64,000 nt of DNA. It comes from Massilia yuzhufengensis (GTDB lineage Bacteria; Pseudomonadota; Gammaproteobacteria; Burkholderiales; Burkholderiaceae_D). The notes under the pieces are model-generated. The model searched no databases, was not told the DNA's origin, and saw only the letters and a program-made list of their open reading frames with translations. The stretch is from assembly GCF_900112225.1 (NCBI RefSeq), contig NZ_FOLD01000017.1:1-64000 (forward strand), read 5' to 3'. A program made the translations under genes and the position numbers. This document shows positions 26,445-35,520 of this stretch, piece by piece; the stretch's first letter is position 1; the number at the start of each line of letters is the position of its first letter.

Positions 26445-26459
26445 ATCGGAATAATCCAT
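26445..26459. promoter_or_regulatory. degenerate LysR-type site ATCGG-N5-TCCAT
   Basis: This 15-bp site keeps the T-N11-A frame and the left half-site of the box found four times elsewhere, but its right half has two changes. It overlaps a second T-N11-A repeat, ATCC-N7-GGAT at 26454-26468. Both lie 60-85 bp upstream of the C-C hydrolase gene, where an activator of this operon would bind. Confidence 0.4.
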
Positions 26460-26527
26460 TTTACGGATGGCCCGGGCCTCCATACAGTGGGATAGGCGTC
26501 ATTTATTCACAAGTCATTCCACTACAA

Positions 26528-27688
26528 ATGTTCAAATATTTTCCTACCAACTATCCCTGGAACCTGTCAGTCGATCTGGCCATCGAAATGGGCGCGCGCA
26601 TCGGCGAGATCGAGGAAATGTGCGCCCCGCTGCAGGACGCGGCGAAGCAGCCGGATGCCGCCGGAACCCGGGCGTTTCGCGAGACCTGGTCGAACATGGC
26701 CGACAAACTGTGCAGTCTGGCGGAAGAGGACGAGGCGCGAGGCCGCCTCATCTCGGCCGGCGACAAGTACGGCCGCGCTGCCACCTACTACCTGAGCGCC
26801 GAGCGCCTGCAAGCCCATGGCGCGCCGGGCCGCATCGAGCTCTACAAGCGCTTCATCGAGGTATTCAACAAGGGCCTGAAGCTGGCGGGCGAGAACTGCG
26901 AGCGTGTCGAGATCCCGTACGGCGACGCGCATATCTCGGGCCTGTACGTGCGCGCCGAGGGTGTGACTGGTGCGGCGCCGATCCTGGTGCAGGTCAACGG
27001 ACTCGATTCGACCAAGGAAATGAAGTACCGCGTCGGCCTGCCGCAATGGCTGGCCAGGCGCGGCGTGTCCTCGCTCGTCATCGACCAGCCGGGCACCGGC
27101 GAAGCGCTACGCCTGCACGGCATGCACGCGGTCTACGACAGCGAACGCTGGGCCAGCAAGGTGGTCGACTGGCTCGAGACCCGCGCGGATGTCGACCCGA
27201 AGCGCATCGGGCTGGAAGGCGTGTCGCTGGGCGGCTACTACTGCCCGCGCGCCGTGGCCTTCGAGCCGCGCTTTGCCATGGGCGTGGTCTGGGGCGCCAA
27301 CCACGACTGGCGCGACGTGCAGAAGAAGCGCCTGGCCAAGGAGGGCAGCTTCCCGGTGCCGCACTACTGGGAACACGTGCGCTGGGTCTGGGGCGCCAAG
27401 GACCAGGAAGACTTCATGCGCATCGCCGAGAACGTCCACCTGGACGGCGTCCTGGACCGCATCAGGGTGCCGTTTCTGGTCACGCACGGCCAGAAGGACG
27501 CGCAGATTCCGCTGCACTGGGCCGAGCGCACCTATGAACAGCTGGTCAACAGCCCCAAGCGTGAGCTGAAAGTGTTCACCGAACGCGAAGGCGGCGTGCA
27601 GCATTCCAGCTTCGACAATTCCGCCAACGCGGGCGCCTACATCGCCGACTGGGTCGCCGAGGCCCTGGGCGGACGCACGGCAATCTGA
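26528..27688 (+). CDS. alpha/beta hydrolase, C-C bond hydrolase type
   Basis: The 386-residue protein has an N-terminal helical cap of about 130 residues and an alpha/beta-hydrolase core. The nucleophile elbow is LEGVSLGGYYCPRAVAF, the acid lies in LVTHGQKDAQIPLHWAERTY and the His in GGVQHSSFDNSAN. The layout resembles 2,6-dihydroxypseudooxynicotine hydrolase and related C-C hydrolases that act on 1,3-diketone-like side chains. It heads an operon with an extradiol dioxygenase, Rieske ferredoxin and FAD monooxygenase. A role comparable to the hydrolase of the naringenin (fde) operon is inferred from order and family. The start at 26528 gives a normal family length. Confidence 0.82.
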   Translation: MFKYFPTNYPWNLSVDLAIEMGARIGEIEEMCAPLQDAAKQPDAAGTRAFRETWSNMADKLCSLAEEDEARGRLISAGDKYGRAATYYLSAERLQAHGAPGRIELYKRFIEVFNKGLKLAGENCERVEIPYGDAHISGLYVRAEGVTGAAPILVQVNGLDSTKEMKYRVGLPQWLARRGVSSLVIDQPGTGEALRLHGMHAVYDSERWASKVVDWLETRADVDPKRIGLEGVSLGGYYCPRAVAFEPRFAMGVVWGANHDWRDVQKKRLAKEGSFPVPHYWEHVRWVWGAKDQEDFMRIAENVHLDGVLDRIRVPFLVTHGQKDAQIPLHWAERTYEQLVNSPKRELKVFTEREGGVQHSSFDNSANAGAYIADWVAEALGGRTAI

Positions 27689-27711
27689 CCACATCGAGAA
27701 AGAGAACACCC

Positions 27712-28659
27712 ATGAATATCATCGGACCCGACGCACTGCTGTTCGGCGTCGACGACGTCGACGCCTGCACCCAATACCTGACCGACTACGGCCTGAGCCC
27801 GGTCGGAGAAGGGCGCTTCGAAGCACTGGATGGCACGGCCATCATCATCGCCCACAAGGACGACGCCGCGCTGCCGCCATCGATGGGCACCGCCAGCATG
27901 CTGCGCAAGACCATCTACGGCGTGGCGGACCAGCAGGCCCTGGGCGCCATCGCCGAGGAACTGGGCCGCGACCGCGACGTGAAGCGCCTGCCGGACGGCT
28001 CGATCGAAGCGGTCGACGACATGGGCTTCGTGCTCGGCTTCCAGCTCACCGTGCGCCGTCCGCTCACGATGCCGGCCGAAGCGATCAATGCGCCCGGCGC
28101 CCCGGCCCAGCGCCCGGCGAATGTGCTGGGCGTCGATGAAAACGCGCCCGCGAAGCCGCGCACGCTGTCGCACGTGGTGTACTTCGTGCCCGATACCGCG
28201 AAGGCCGAAGCCTTCTACGTGGAGCGCCTGGGTTTCCGCTGCACCGACCGCCTGGTCGGCGCCGGACCCTTCCTGCAGCCGGCCGGCACTGCGGACCACC
28301 ACACCCTGTTCATGATCCAGACCCCGCCGTTCATGAAGGGCTGCGAGCACTTCACCTTCCACATGGGCGGACCGACCGAGGTGATGCAGGCCGGCACCCG
28401 CTTCGTGGAGAAGGGCTACCAGTCGTTCTGGGGCCCGGGGCGCCACAAGATGGGGTCGAACTGGTTCTGGTACTTCAACAGCCCGCTCGGCTGCCACGTG
28501 GAGTACGACGCCGACATGGACATCCACGACGAGGCCTGGGCGGCGCGCGCGATCCCGATGGACGCCGATGCCTCGCAACTATTCCTGTTCGAGCGGCGCG
28601 ACAAGTGGGCGCCGGGCGGGCCGCCGCCCGGACCGGTGGGCGCCGCCGAGCGCCACTAG
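27712..28659 (+). CDS. fdeC: VOC-family extradiol ring-cleavage dioxygenase (FdeC-like)
   Basis: The 315-residue protein has two vicinal-oxygen-chelate domains. The C-terminal one holds the likely iron ligands: His in LSHVVYFVPDTAKAEAFYV, His in GTADHHTLFMIQTPPFMKG and Glu in LGCHVEYDADMDIHDEAWA. This H-H-E arrangement is that of type I extradiol dioxygenases. It lies between the C-C hydrolase and the Rieske ferredoxin, as remembered for fdeC in the naringenin operon of Herbaspirillum seropedicae. There the A-ring catechol made by the monooxygenase is opened. The gene name is assigned by context and remains tentative. Confidence 0.75.
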   Translation: MNIIGPDALLFGVDDVDACTQYLTDYGLSPVGEGRFEALDGTAIIIAHKDDAALPPSMGTASMLRKTIYGVADQQALGAIAEELGRDRDVKRLPDGSIEAVDDMGFVLGFQLTVRRPLTMPAEAINAPGAPAQRPANVLGVDENAPAKPRTLSHVVYFVPDTAKAEAFYVERLGFRCTDRLVGAGPFLQPAGTADHHTLFMIQTPPFMKGCEHFTFHMGGPTEVMQAGTRFVEKGYQSFWGPGRHKMGSNWFWYFNSPLGCHVEYDADMDIHDEAWAARAIPMDADASQLFLFERRDKWAPGGPPPGPVGAAERH

Positions 28660-28668
28660 GAGCAGTAT

Positions 28669-29037
28669 ATGACGGCAACGGCATTCCTGTGCCGCGACGA
28701 CGCGCTGGCGGAAGGCCAGTCGCGCGGCTTCGATCCCTGGGGCGAGGGACACGACACGGTGCTGCTGGTGCGCCGCGGCGGCAAGGTGTTCGGCTGGGCT
28801 GATGCCTGTCCGCACCACGGCGGCACCCCGATGGCCTGGCGCAAGGACGCCTACCTGAACGGTGACCGCAGCCGCATCGTGTGCGCCGCCCATGGCGCCC
28901 AATTCGACATCGAAAGCGGTGTCTGCACGCTGGGACCCTGCCTGGGGCAGTCGCTGCAGCCCGTCGAGATCGTCATCACATCGGAACAAGACATTTACAT
29001 CTGCCGCGAAGGTGGAGGGGACACGGAACATGACTAG
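28669..29037 (+). CDS. fdeD: Rieske 2Fe-2S ferredoxin
   Basis: The 122-residue protein binds a Rieske cluster through CPHHGGTPMAW and CAAHGAQFDIESG (CxH and CxxH). It lacks a catalytic domain, so it is an electron carrier. The end of the gene overlaps the FAD monooxygenase start by 8 bp, which implies tight coupling. It sits in the position of FdeD in the Herbaspirillum naringenin operon; that name rests on context. GGAG precedes the ATG. Confidence 0.85.
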   Translation: MTATAFLCRDDALAEGQSRGFDPWGEGHDTVLLVRRGGKVFGWADACPHHGGTPMAWRKDAYLNGDRSRIVCAAHGAQFDIESGVCTLGPCLGQSLQPVEIVITSEQDIYICREGGGDTEHD

Positions 29038-30160
29038 CAGCGCAAACAAGGTACTCATCATCGGAGGCGGGTTCTCCGGCATGGCCGCGGCGATCGAACT
29101 ACGCCGCCAGGGCGTCGAGGTCGACCTGGTCGAGATCGACCCGGGCTGGCGCTCCTACGGCGCCGGGATCAGCCTGGGTGGCGCCACCTTGCGCGCCTTC
29201 CGCCGCCTCGGCGTGCTGGACGCCTTCCTGGAACAGGGTGCGGCATCCGACGGCGTCGACATCTTCATCCCGACCGGCGTCAAGGTGGCCAGCCTGCCGA
29301 CCCCGCGCATCGCCGGGCCGGACGTTCCGGGCAACGCAGGCATCATGCGGCCGGTGCTGGCGCGCATCCTGGCCGAGGCGACCCGGGCCGCCGGCGCCAA
29401 CGTGCGGCTGGGCTGTACCTTCACCCATATCGAGCAGGACGGCGAGGGCGTCGACGTCAGCTTCAGCGACGGCAGCCAGGGACGTTACGATCTGGTGATC
29501 GGCGCCGACGGCCTGTACTCGAAGGTCCGTGAAACCCTGTTCCCGGACGCGCCCAAGCCGCAGTACAGCGGCCAGGGCGTGTGGCGCGCGGTGCTGCCGC
29601 GCCCCGCGGAGGTGACCGGCACCATGATGTGGCTGGGCCCCAAGGTCAAGACCGGCCTCAACCCGGTGTCGAACGACGAGATGTACCTGTTCGTGACCGA
29701 GGACCGCGCGGAGAACGTCCACATCGCTCCCGCTGAATTCCTGCCCATGCTCAAGGGTTTGCTGGCGCGCTTCCCGGCGCCCTTGATGCAGCAGGTCGCG
29801 CAGCAGCTCGACGAACGCTCGCAGATCATCTACCGACCGCTGGAGTCCCTGCTGGTGCCGGCGCCCTGGTATCGCGGCCGCGTGGTGCTGGTGGGCGACA
29901 CCGTGCACGCCACCACGCCGCACATGGCCTCCGGCGCCTGCATCGGCATCGAGGACGCGATCGTGCTGGCCGAGGAGGTAGGCAAGGGCGGCGCGGTGGT
30001 GGACGCACTGGCGCGCTACCAGGAACGCCGCTGGGAGCGCTGCCGCATGGTGGTGCACAATTCCGGCCGCCTGGGCGAGATCGAGATCGCCGGCGGCGAC
30101 AAGGAAGAACACGGAAAAATCATGCGCGAGACCCTGATGGCCCTCGCCGCCCCGATTTGA
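29030..30160 (+). CDS. fdeE: FAD-dependent aromatic monooxygenase (FdeE-like)
   Basis: The 376-residue protein is a class A flavoprotein hydroxylase. It has the FAD dinucleotide motif VLIIGGGFSGMAAAIELRRQ, the NAD(P)H/FAD motif YDLVIGADGLYSKVRE (DG) and the GD motif VLVGDTVHATTPHMASGACI. In the naringenin pathway FdeE hydroxylates the flavonoid A-ring to create the catechol cleaved by FdeC. The identical neighbourhood here suggests the same role, though PHB- or salicylate-type substrates cannot be excluded. The start at 29030 overlaps the ferredoxin gene; an upstream in-frame codon at 28862 lies inside that gene and is rejected. Confidence 0.8.
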   Translation: MTSSANKVLIIGGGFSGMAAAIELRRQGVEVDLVEIDPGWRSYGAGISLGGATLRAFRRLGVLDAFLEQGAASDGVDIFIPTGVKVASLPTPRIAGPDVPGNAGIMRPVLARILAEATRAAGANVRLGCTFTHIEQDGEGVDVSFSDGSQGRYDLVIGADGLYSKVRETLFPDAPKPQYSGQGVWRAVLPRPAEVTGTMMWLGPKVKTGLNPVSNDEMYLFVTEDRAENVHIAPAEFLPMLKGLLARFPAPLMQQVAQQLDERSQIIYRPLESLLVPAPWYRGRVVLVGDTVHATTPHMASGACIGIEDAIVLAEEVGKGGAVVDALARYQERRWERCRMVVHNSGRLGEIEIAGGDKEEHGKIMRETLMALAAPI

Positions 30161-30170
30161 GGACGAAAAA

Positions 30171-30983
30171 ATGACCCGCCAATTCATCGACCTGTCGATC
30201 TACCTCGAGAACGAGGTGCTGTCCGACCCGCCGCCGCTGGCCCCGAGGATCACATACCAGAAGCACCAGGATACACTGCCGGAATTCATGGCCATGATCC
30301 CGGGCACCACGCCCGAGGATTATCCGGACGGCGAAGCCGCCGCCGCCGAGTGGGTCACCATGACCACCCACAGCGGCACCCACCTGGACGCGCCTTACCA
30401 CTTCCATTCGACGATGGACGCCAAGAACGGCGAAAAGAAGGCCTCGATCACGATCGACGAGGTGCCGCTGGAGTGGTGCTTCCAGCCGGGCGTCAAGCTG
30501 GACTTCCGCCACTTCCCGGACGGTTATGTCGCCACCGCCGCGGATGTCGAAGCGGAGCTGAAGCGCATCGGCCATGAACTGCAGCCGCTGGACATCGTGG
30601 TGGTGAACACCCGCGCCGGTAGCCGCTACGGCCACAACGACTTCGTGCAGGCCGGCTGCGGCATGGGCTACGAGGCGACCATGTACCTGCTGGAACGCGG
30701 CGTGCGCCTGACGGGCACCGACGCCTGGAGCTGGGATGCGCCGTTCTCGTATACCGCGAAGAAGATCGCCGAGACCGGCGACACTTCCCTGATCTGGGAA
30801 GGCCACAAGGCCGGCCGCGACATCGGCTACTGCCACCTCGAGAAGCTGCACAACCTGGAAAGCCTGCCGGGCCACGGCTTCTTCATCAGCTGCTTCCCGC
30901 ACAAGGTGCGCCGCGGCTCGGCCGGCTGGACGCGCGCGGTGGCGATTATCGATGACGCGCTGCAGGCGCTGCCGCGCAAATAA
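30171..30983 (+). CDS. cyclase-family metal hydrolase
   Basis: The 270-residue protein has the metal-binding signature TMTTHSGTHLDAPYHFHSTM and downstream VVVNTRAGSRYGHNDFVQAG, GVRLTGTDAWSWD and a further region GTDAWSWDAPFSY. The family includes kynurenine formamidase and isatin hydrolase and opens cyclic amides or esters. In this operon a lactone or pyrone ring opening after extradiol cleavage is a reasonable role, which is an inference. It is 10 bp behind the monooxygenase gene. Confidence 0.82.
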   Translation: MTRQFIDLSIYLENEVLSDPPPLAPRITYQKHQDTLPEFMAMIPGTTPEDYPDGEAAAAEWVTMTTHSGTHLDAPYHFHSTMDAKNGEKKASITIDEVPLEWCFQPGVKLDFRHFPDGYVATAADVEAELKRIGHELQPLDIVVVNTRAGSRYGHNDFVQAGCGMGYEATMYLLERGVRLTGTDAWSWDAPFSYTAKKIAETGDTSLIWEGHKAGRDIGYCHLEKLHNLESLPGHGFFISCFPHKVRRGSAGWTRAVAIIDDALQALPRK

Positions 30984-30992
30984 GGAAACAGC

Positions 30993-31994
30993 ATGAAATT
31001 TGCCACATACCGCAATGGCGAAGCCGATGGCTGCCTGATGGTGGTTTCGCGTGACCTGAGCCGGGCCGTCGAGGCCTCGGGCCTCGCGCCGAACCTGCTG
31101 CAGGCGTTGCAGCGCTGGGACGAGGTCGCTCCCGAACTGCAGCGCCTGTCGGACGCACTGAATGCAGGGCTCAAGCCCCTGGCCCGTCCGTTCGACCCGG
31201 CGCGCTGCATGGCGCCGCTGCCCCGCACCTTCCAGTGGTGCGACGCCTCTGCCTTCCTGAACCACGGCCACTTGATGGAGCGCGCCTTCAACACGGCGCC
31301 GATTCCGGACTTCGACACCATCCCCGTCATGTACCAGGGCGCCTCGGACGACTTCCTCGGCGCTTGCGAAGCGGTCCCGATGCCGGACGAAGCGCTCGGC
31401 ATCGACTTCGAGGGCGAGTTTGGCGTCATCACCGGCCCGGTCGCCATGGGCGCCACGCCTGCAGCTGCGCAACAGGCGATTCGCCTGGTGGTGCAGCTGA
31501 ACGACTGGAGCCTGCGCAGCCTCGGCCCGCGCGAGATGAAGACCGGCTTCGGCTTCCTGCAGGCCAAGCCGTCGACCAGTTTCGCCCCGGTCGCGGTGAC
31601 GCCGGACGAATTGGGAGAGTACTGGCGCGACGGACGCGTGCACCTGGAGCTGGAAGTCACCTGGAACGAGGCGAGCTTCGGTCATCCGCACGGCGGCGAG
31701 ATGCATTTCAGTTTCGGCGAGCTGCTGGCCCATGCCGCCCGTACGCGCAAACTGGGCGCCGGCACCATCGTTGGCACCGGTACCGTATCGAATGCCGGCG
31801 GTGAGCGGGGATCGGCCTGCATCGCGGAGCGGCGTGTGATCGAGATCATCGCCCAGGGCGCTGCGGCCACCCCGTACATGCGCTTCGGCGACCGGGTCCG
31901 CATGGCCGCGCGCCTGCCGTCCGGAGAGACGCCGTTCGGCGCGATCGACCAGCGGGTGGTCGCGTGCCAGGCTGCCGGCACGGCAAATCATTGA
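30993..31994 (+). CDS. fumarylacetoacetate hydrolase family protein (second copy)
   Basis: The 333-residue protein shows FAH-family features: FQWCDASAFLNHGHLMERAF, the acidic metal-site strand LGIDFEGEFGVITGPVAMGA, RLVVQLNDWSLRSLGPREMK and the C-terminal GTIVGTGTVSNAGGERGSAC. It resembles the longer bacterial fumarylacetoacetase-like enzymes rather than the copy at 24014, so the two are not recent duplicates. As the last gene of the fde-like operon it probably cleaves a 1,3-dioxo acid produced by ring fission. Confidence 0.83.
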   Translation: MKFATYRNGEADGCLMVVSRDLSRAVEASGLAPNLLQALQRWDEVAPELQRLSDALNAGLKPLARPFDPARCMAPLPRTFQWCDASAFLNHGHLMERAFNTAPIPDFDTIPVMYQGASDDFLGACEAVPMPDEALGIDFEGEFGVITGPVAMGATPAAAQQAIRLVVQLNDWSLRSLGPREMKTGFGFLQAKPSTSFAPVAVTPDELGEYWRDGRVHLELEVTWNEASFGHPHGGEMHFSFGELLAHAARTRKLGAGTIVGTGTVSNAGGERGSACIAERRVIEIIAQGAAATPYMRFGDRVRMAARLPSGETPFGAIDQRVVACQAAGTANH

Positions 31995-32004
31995 CGGAGA
32001 CTCC

Positions 32005-32405
32005 ATGCCCAAGCTCGCTCGCCGCAGGCTGCTGAAGTCGATTGCTCCCGCCCTCGCAGCCACCGTGCTGCCCGCCCGGGCGGTCCAGCAAGGGGCTCGT
32101 CGGCCCAACATCGTCTGGCTGGTCAGCGAAGACAACCGCCCCCTGATCGGCGCCTACGGCGACGAGCTGGCGCGCACGCCGGTCATCGACGGACTGGCAG
32201 CACAGGGCATCCTTTACCGGAACGTGTACGCCACCTCACCGGTGTGCGCGCCCTCGCGCTTCGGCATCATCACCGGGGTACGGGCGGAGAGCGCCGCACC
32301 CGCCAACCACATGCGCGCCGTCGCGCGCTTGCCGGCCACCCTGCGCGCCTTCACCGAATTCCTGCGCAAGCGCGGCTACTACTGTTCGAACAACAGCAAT
32401 CTGGA
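32005..32405 (+). pseudogene. type I sulfatase, N-terminal remnant
   Basis: About 133 residues remain: a twin-arginine-type signal (LARRRLLKSIAPALAATVLP), the first metal site PNIVWLVSEDNRPLIGAYGD and the intact sulfatase signature CAPSR with the Cys (residue 81) that is converted to formylglycine. After RKRGYYCSNNS the homology stops, and the DNA continues in another frame as the C-terminal part of a formylglycine-generating enzyme. The rest of the sulfatase has been deleted. Confidence 0.8.
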
Positions 32406-33107
32406 CTGGCTCCTGAATTGGCGGTGCCGGGTTCGCTGGTCTTCGTTTATCCGGCGCTGCGGCGGGTGCGCGCGCCCGGCCCGCCATGGCAGTGGGTCGC
32501 CGGGGCCTGCTGGCGTTATCCTCGTGGCCCGGACAGCGGCATCGAGGCCATCGAAGACCATCCGGTCGTGCAGGTGGCGGTGCCGGACATGGAAGCCTAC
32601 GCCCGATGGGCGGGCAAGAGCTTGCCGACCGAGGCCGAATGGGAGTTCGCCTGCCGTGGCGGCCTCGATCGCAAGATTTATGCATGGGGCGACAGCTTTC
32701 AACCTGGCGGGAGGATCATGGCGAACACCTGGCAGGGCGATTTCCCCGACCAGCAGTTTGCGCTGCATGGCTTCAGCGGCACCTCACCGGTCGGCAGCTT
32801 CCCTCCGAACGGGTATGGACTGCTCGACATGATCGGCAATGTCTGGGAGTGGACAGCGGACTGGTTCGCGATGCCGGACACCCGCAACAAATCATGCTGC
32901 ATTCCCGGCAATCCCACCGGGGGCAGCGAGTCGGGCAGCATCGACCCGCAGGCAGCGGTGGCCGGTCTGCCGAGACGTGTGATCAAGGGCGGCTCGCACC
33001 TGTGCGCCCCGAACTACTGCCAGCGCTACCGGCCAGCGGCGCGCGCGGCGCAGGCGATCGACTCGGGAACCAGCCACATCGGCTTTCGCTGCATCATCCG
33101 GTCGTGA
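32406..33107 (+). pseudogene. formylglycine-generating enzyme, C-terminal remnant
   Basis: In the frame offset from the sulfatase, the DNA encodes the SUMF1/FGE fold from VPGSLVFVYPALRRVRA through IEDHPVVQVAVPDMEAYARW and SLPTEAEWEFACRGGLDRKI, then MIGNVWEWTADWFAMP. It ends with the copper-site Cys pair in GGSHLCAPNYCQRYRPAARA. The first third of the enzyme is missing. FGE matures sulfatases, so the deletion has joined an enzyme to its own maturase. A gene start in this frame is not evident. Confidence 0.8.
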
Positions 33108-33184
33108 GCCACAGGTAAGCCGCGGAGGCGGACTCCCTCGGACGGACTATCCGCTTACCCGATTCCACGCATTCGATTTTTCGA

Positions 33185-33215
33185 TTGGACAAATTACAGC
33201 GCGAGCGACTAGGAT
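33185..33215 (+). promoter_or_regulatory. putative promoter of the GH3 operon
   Basis: TTGGAC (33185-33190) and TAGGAT (33210-33215) are separated by 19 bases, a long spacer. The arrangement is repeated upstream of the glucarate dehydratase gene (39227-39257) with similar sequence around it. The LacI-type operator begins 15 bases past the -10 box in both cases. Confidence 0.45.
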
Positions 33216-33230
33216 CGCTGCATCTGGAAA

Positions 33231-33244
33231 TGGTACCGCTACCG
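33231..33244. promoter_or_regulatory. LacI-type operator TGGTACCGCTACCG
   Basis: The site resembles two half-sites GGTA and TACC around a CG-rich centre, close to GntR-class LacI operators. It lies just downstream of the predicted -10 box and 54 bp before the GH3 start. Two perfect versions occur near the glucarate dehydratase gene. The LacI protein at 43664-44716 is the likely ligand-responsive repressor. Confidence 0.65.
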
Positions 33245-33298
33245 TGAGGTGGGAGGTCAACGATAACAGGCGGGGCCGACCCTGCCGGAGGAGATTGC

Positions 33299-35512
33299 AT
33301 GCACATCATCCGACTGCGCCGCAGCGCCCTTGCGCGTGTGGCGGCGCTCGTCCCACTCGCGGCACTGGGTGCCTGCGCCGCCCCGGGCGCCCTTGATCAC
33401 GCCGGACAGCCCGTCATCGGCGCGCGCAGCAAGGCAGTCCTGAACATCGATGGCCGCGCGTTCCGCGACGCCAACGGCAATGGCCGGCTCGATCCTTATG
33501 AGGACTGGCGCCTGAGCGCCGAACAGCGCGTCGCCGACCTGCTGCCGCGCATGAGTCGCGAACAGAAGGCCGGCATGATGCTGATCGATACCCTGAATGC
33601 CGGTTGCGCCGGCGCGCTGGTGGACACCAAGGCCGCCGACTACGTCGGGCAGCAGAAGATGACGCGCTTCATCCTGCGCAACGTGGCGGGACCCAAGCCG
33701 GACGCCTGCGACGGCAGCGTCAAGGCCGGCCGCGGCGGCTTCACCGTCACGCCGCGCCAGCTGGCCGAGTTCCACAATGCTGTGCAGGCCATGGCGGAAG
33801 CCGAGCCGCTGGGGATTCCCGCGCTGTTCAAGGATAACCAGCGCAACCACTACAACAACGACCCGCGCTTCGGCATTTCCGGCGGCGCCGGCGCCTTCAC
33901 CGAATTCCCGCGCGAAGCGGGGATCGCGGCCGCCAGCCTGGGCGCCGGCGACATGGCCCCGCTGCGTGCCCTGACCGAGGTGATGGGCGCGGAATTCCGG
34001 GCGGTCGGCCTGCGCGGCGTGTACGGCTACATGGCGGATCTCGCCACCGAGCCGCGCTGGTACCGCATCTCGGAAGCCTTTACCGAAAACGCCGACCTCA
34101 ACGCCAACATCATGCGCGCCCTGGTCGGCGGCCTGCAGGGCGGTCCGCTGAACCCGCGCTCCGCGGTCGCGTTGACGATGAAGCACTTCCCGGGCGGCGG
34201 GCCGCAGGAGCAGGGGCTGGACCCGCATTATTCCTTCGGCAAGGGACAAGTCTACCCCGGCGGGAATTTCGCCTACCACCTCAAGCCCTTCAAGGCGGCG
34301 ATCGACGCCGGGCTGGAAGCGGTGATGCCGTACTACGGCGTGCCCGTCAACGTCACCTACGAAGGTGTCACCTACGACCAGCTCGGCTTCGCCTTCAACC
34401 GCCAGATCGTCACCGACCTGCTGCGCGACAAGCTGGGTTTCAAGGGCTACGTCAATTCCGATACCGGCATCATCAACGAGCGCGCCTGGGGACTCGAGGG
34501 CAAGTCGGTGCCGGAGCGCGCGGCGACGGCGATCAACGCCGGCGTCGATGTGCTGTCCGGCTTCAACGAGAACAAGGTCATCCTGGACCTGGTCGCTCGC
34601 GGGCTGGTCAAGCAGGAGCGGGTCGACGAGGCGGCGCGCCGCCTGCTGCTGGCGCAGTTCCGGCTTGGCCTGTTCGAGAACCCCTACGTCGATGCCGCTG
34701 GCGTCGACGGCATCATCGGCAAGGCCGAATACCGCGCCGCCGGCCTGCAGGTGCAGAAGCAGTCGATCGTGCTGCTGCAGAACCGCGAGCAGGGCGCCGC
34801 GAAACTGTTGCCGCTGGCGCCGGGCAAGCGTGTTTACACCATGGGGATGGGCAAGGCCGACGTCGAGGCCTACGGCTACAAGGCCACCGACGGCAATTAC
34901 ACGGCGCCGGCCGCACGCCCAAGCGCGGCCGGGCACGACGCGGCGATCATTCGCGTGCAGGTGACCAACCCGATGAAGACCACGCTGGCTTACCGCACCA
35001 GGCAGATGGGCGCGGATGCGGGCAAGCTGAACCCGCGCACCGGAAAGACCTGGGGCGCCGAGGATCCTTGCGTCAGCCATCCGGCCCGGAATCCGAAATG
35101 CGTCGACGACATGGGCATGCTGTTCGGCGGGCCTTTCCCCTGGGAAGCCGACAAACTCTCGTTCACGACCATGGCGAGCGCCGAGTCCTGGCAGATGTCG
35201 CCCTCGCTGGCGGATATCCAGGCCGTGATGCGCGAGATCGGCGCCGAGCGCACCGTGCTCGCAATCTACTTCCGCCAGCCCTATGTGCTGGACCAGGCCA
35301 GCGGCTTGCGCAACGCGGGCGCGGTGCTGGCCACCTTCGGGGTCACGGATATCGCCCTGCTGGACGTCGTCAGCGGGAAGTTCAAGCCGCAGGGCAAGCT
35401 GCCCTTCGCGCTGGCGAACAAGCTGGAAGCGATCGTCAACAAACAGTCGGATGTGCCGGGCTATCCGGCTGCGGACACCCTGTACCCCTACGGCTTCGGC
35501 CTGACTTACTGA
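33299..35512 (+). CDS. glycoside hydrolase family 3 lipoprotein
   Basis: The 737-residue protein has a lipoprotein signal with lipobox LGAC in AALVPLAALGACAAPGAL, so it is probably anchored in the outer membrane. The GH3 catalytic barrel follows, with the nucleophile Asp388 in FKGYVNSDTGIINERAWG and the KH region TMKHFPGGGPQEQG. The C-terminal alpha/beta sandwich begins near VQKQSIVLLQNREQGAAKLL. Usual beta-glucosidases have SDW at the nucleophile; SDT is less common and may reflect a different sugar. GGAGGAG precedes the ATG. It is the first gene of the LacI-controlled glycoside operon. Confidence 0.88.
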   Translation: MHIIRLRRSALARVAALVPLAALGACAAPGALDHAGQPVIGARSKAVLNIDGRAFRDANGNGRLDPYEDWRLSAEQRVADLLPRMSREQKAGMMLIDTLNAGCAGALVDTKAADYVGQQKMTRFILRNVAGPKPDACDGSVKAGRGGFTVTPRQLAEFHNAVQAMAEAEPLGIPALFKDNQRNHYNNDPRFGISGGAGAFTEFPREAGIAAASLGAGDMAPLRALTEVMGAEFRAVGLRGVYGYMADLATEPRWYRISEAFTENADLNANIMRALVGGLQGGPLNPRSAVALTMKHFPGGGPQEQGLDPHYSFGKGQVYPGGNFAYHLKPFKAAIDAGLEAVMPYYGVPVNVTYEGVTYDQLGFAFNRQIVTDLLRDKLGFKGYVNSDTGIINERAWGLEGKSVPERAATAINAGVDVLSGFNENKVILDLVARGLVKQERVDEAARRLLLAQFRLGLFENPYVDAAGVDGIIGKAEYRAAGLQVQKQSIVLLQNREQGAAKLLPLAPGKRVYTMGMGKADVEAYGYKATDGNYTAPAARPSAAGHDAAIIRVQVTNPMKTTLAYRTRQMGADAGKLNPRTGKTWGAEDPCVSHPARNPKCVDDMGMLFGGPFPWEADKLSFTTMASAESWQMSPSLADIQAVMREIGAERTVLAIYFRQPYVLDQASGLRNAGAVLATFGVTDIALLDVVSGKFKPQGKLPFALANKLEAIVNKQSDVPGYPAADTLYPYGFGLTY

Positions 35513-35520
35513 AAGCGGCC

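Noticed and set aside
30120..32135. 671-codon minus-strand open frame
   Set aside because: It lies opposite the cyclase and FAH genes and shows only shadow composition.
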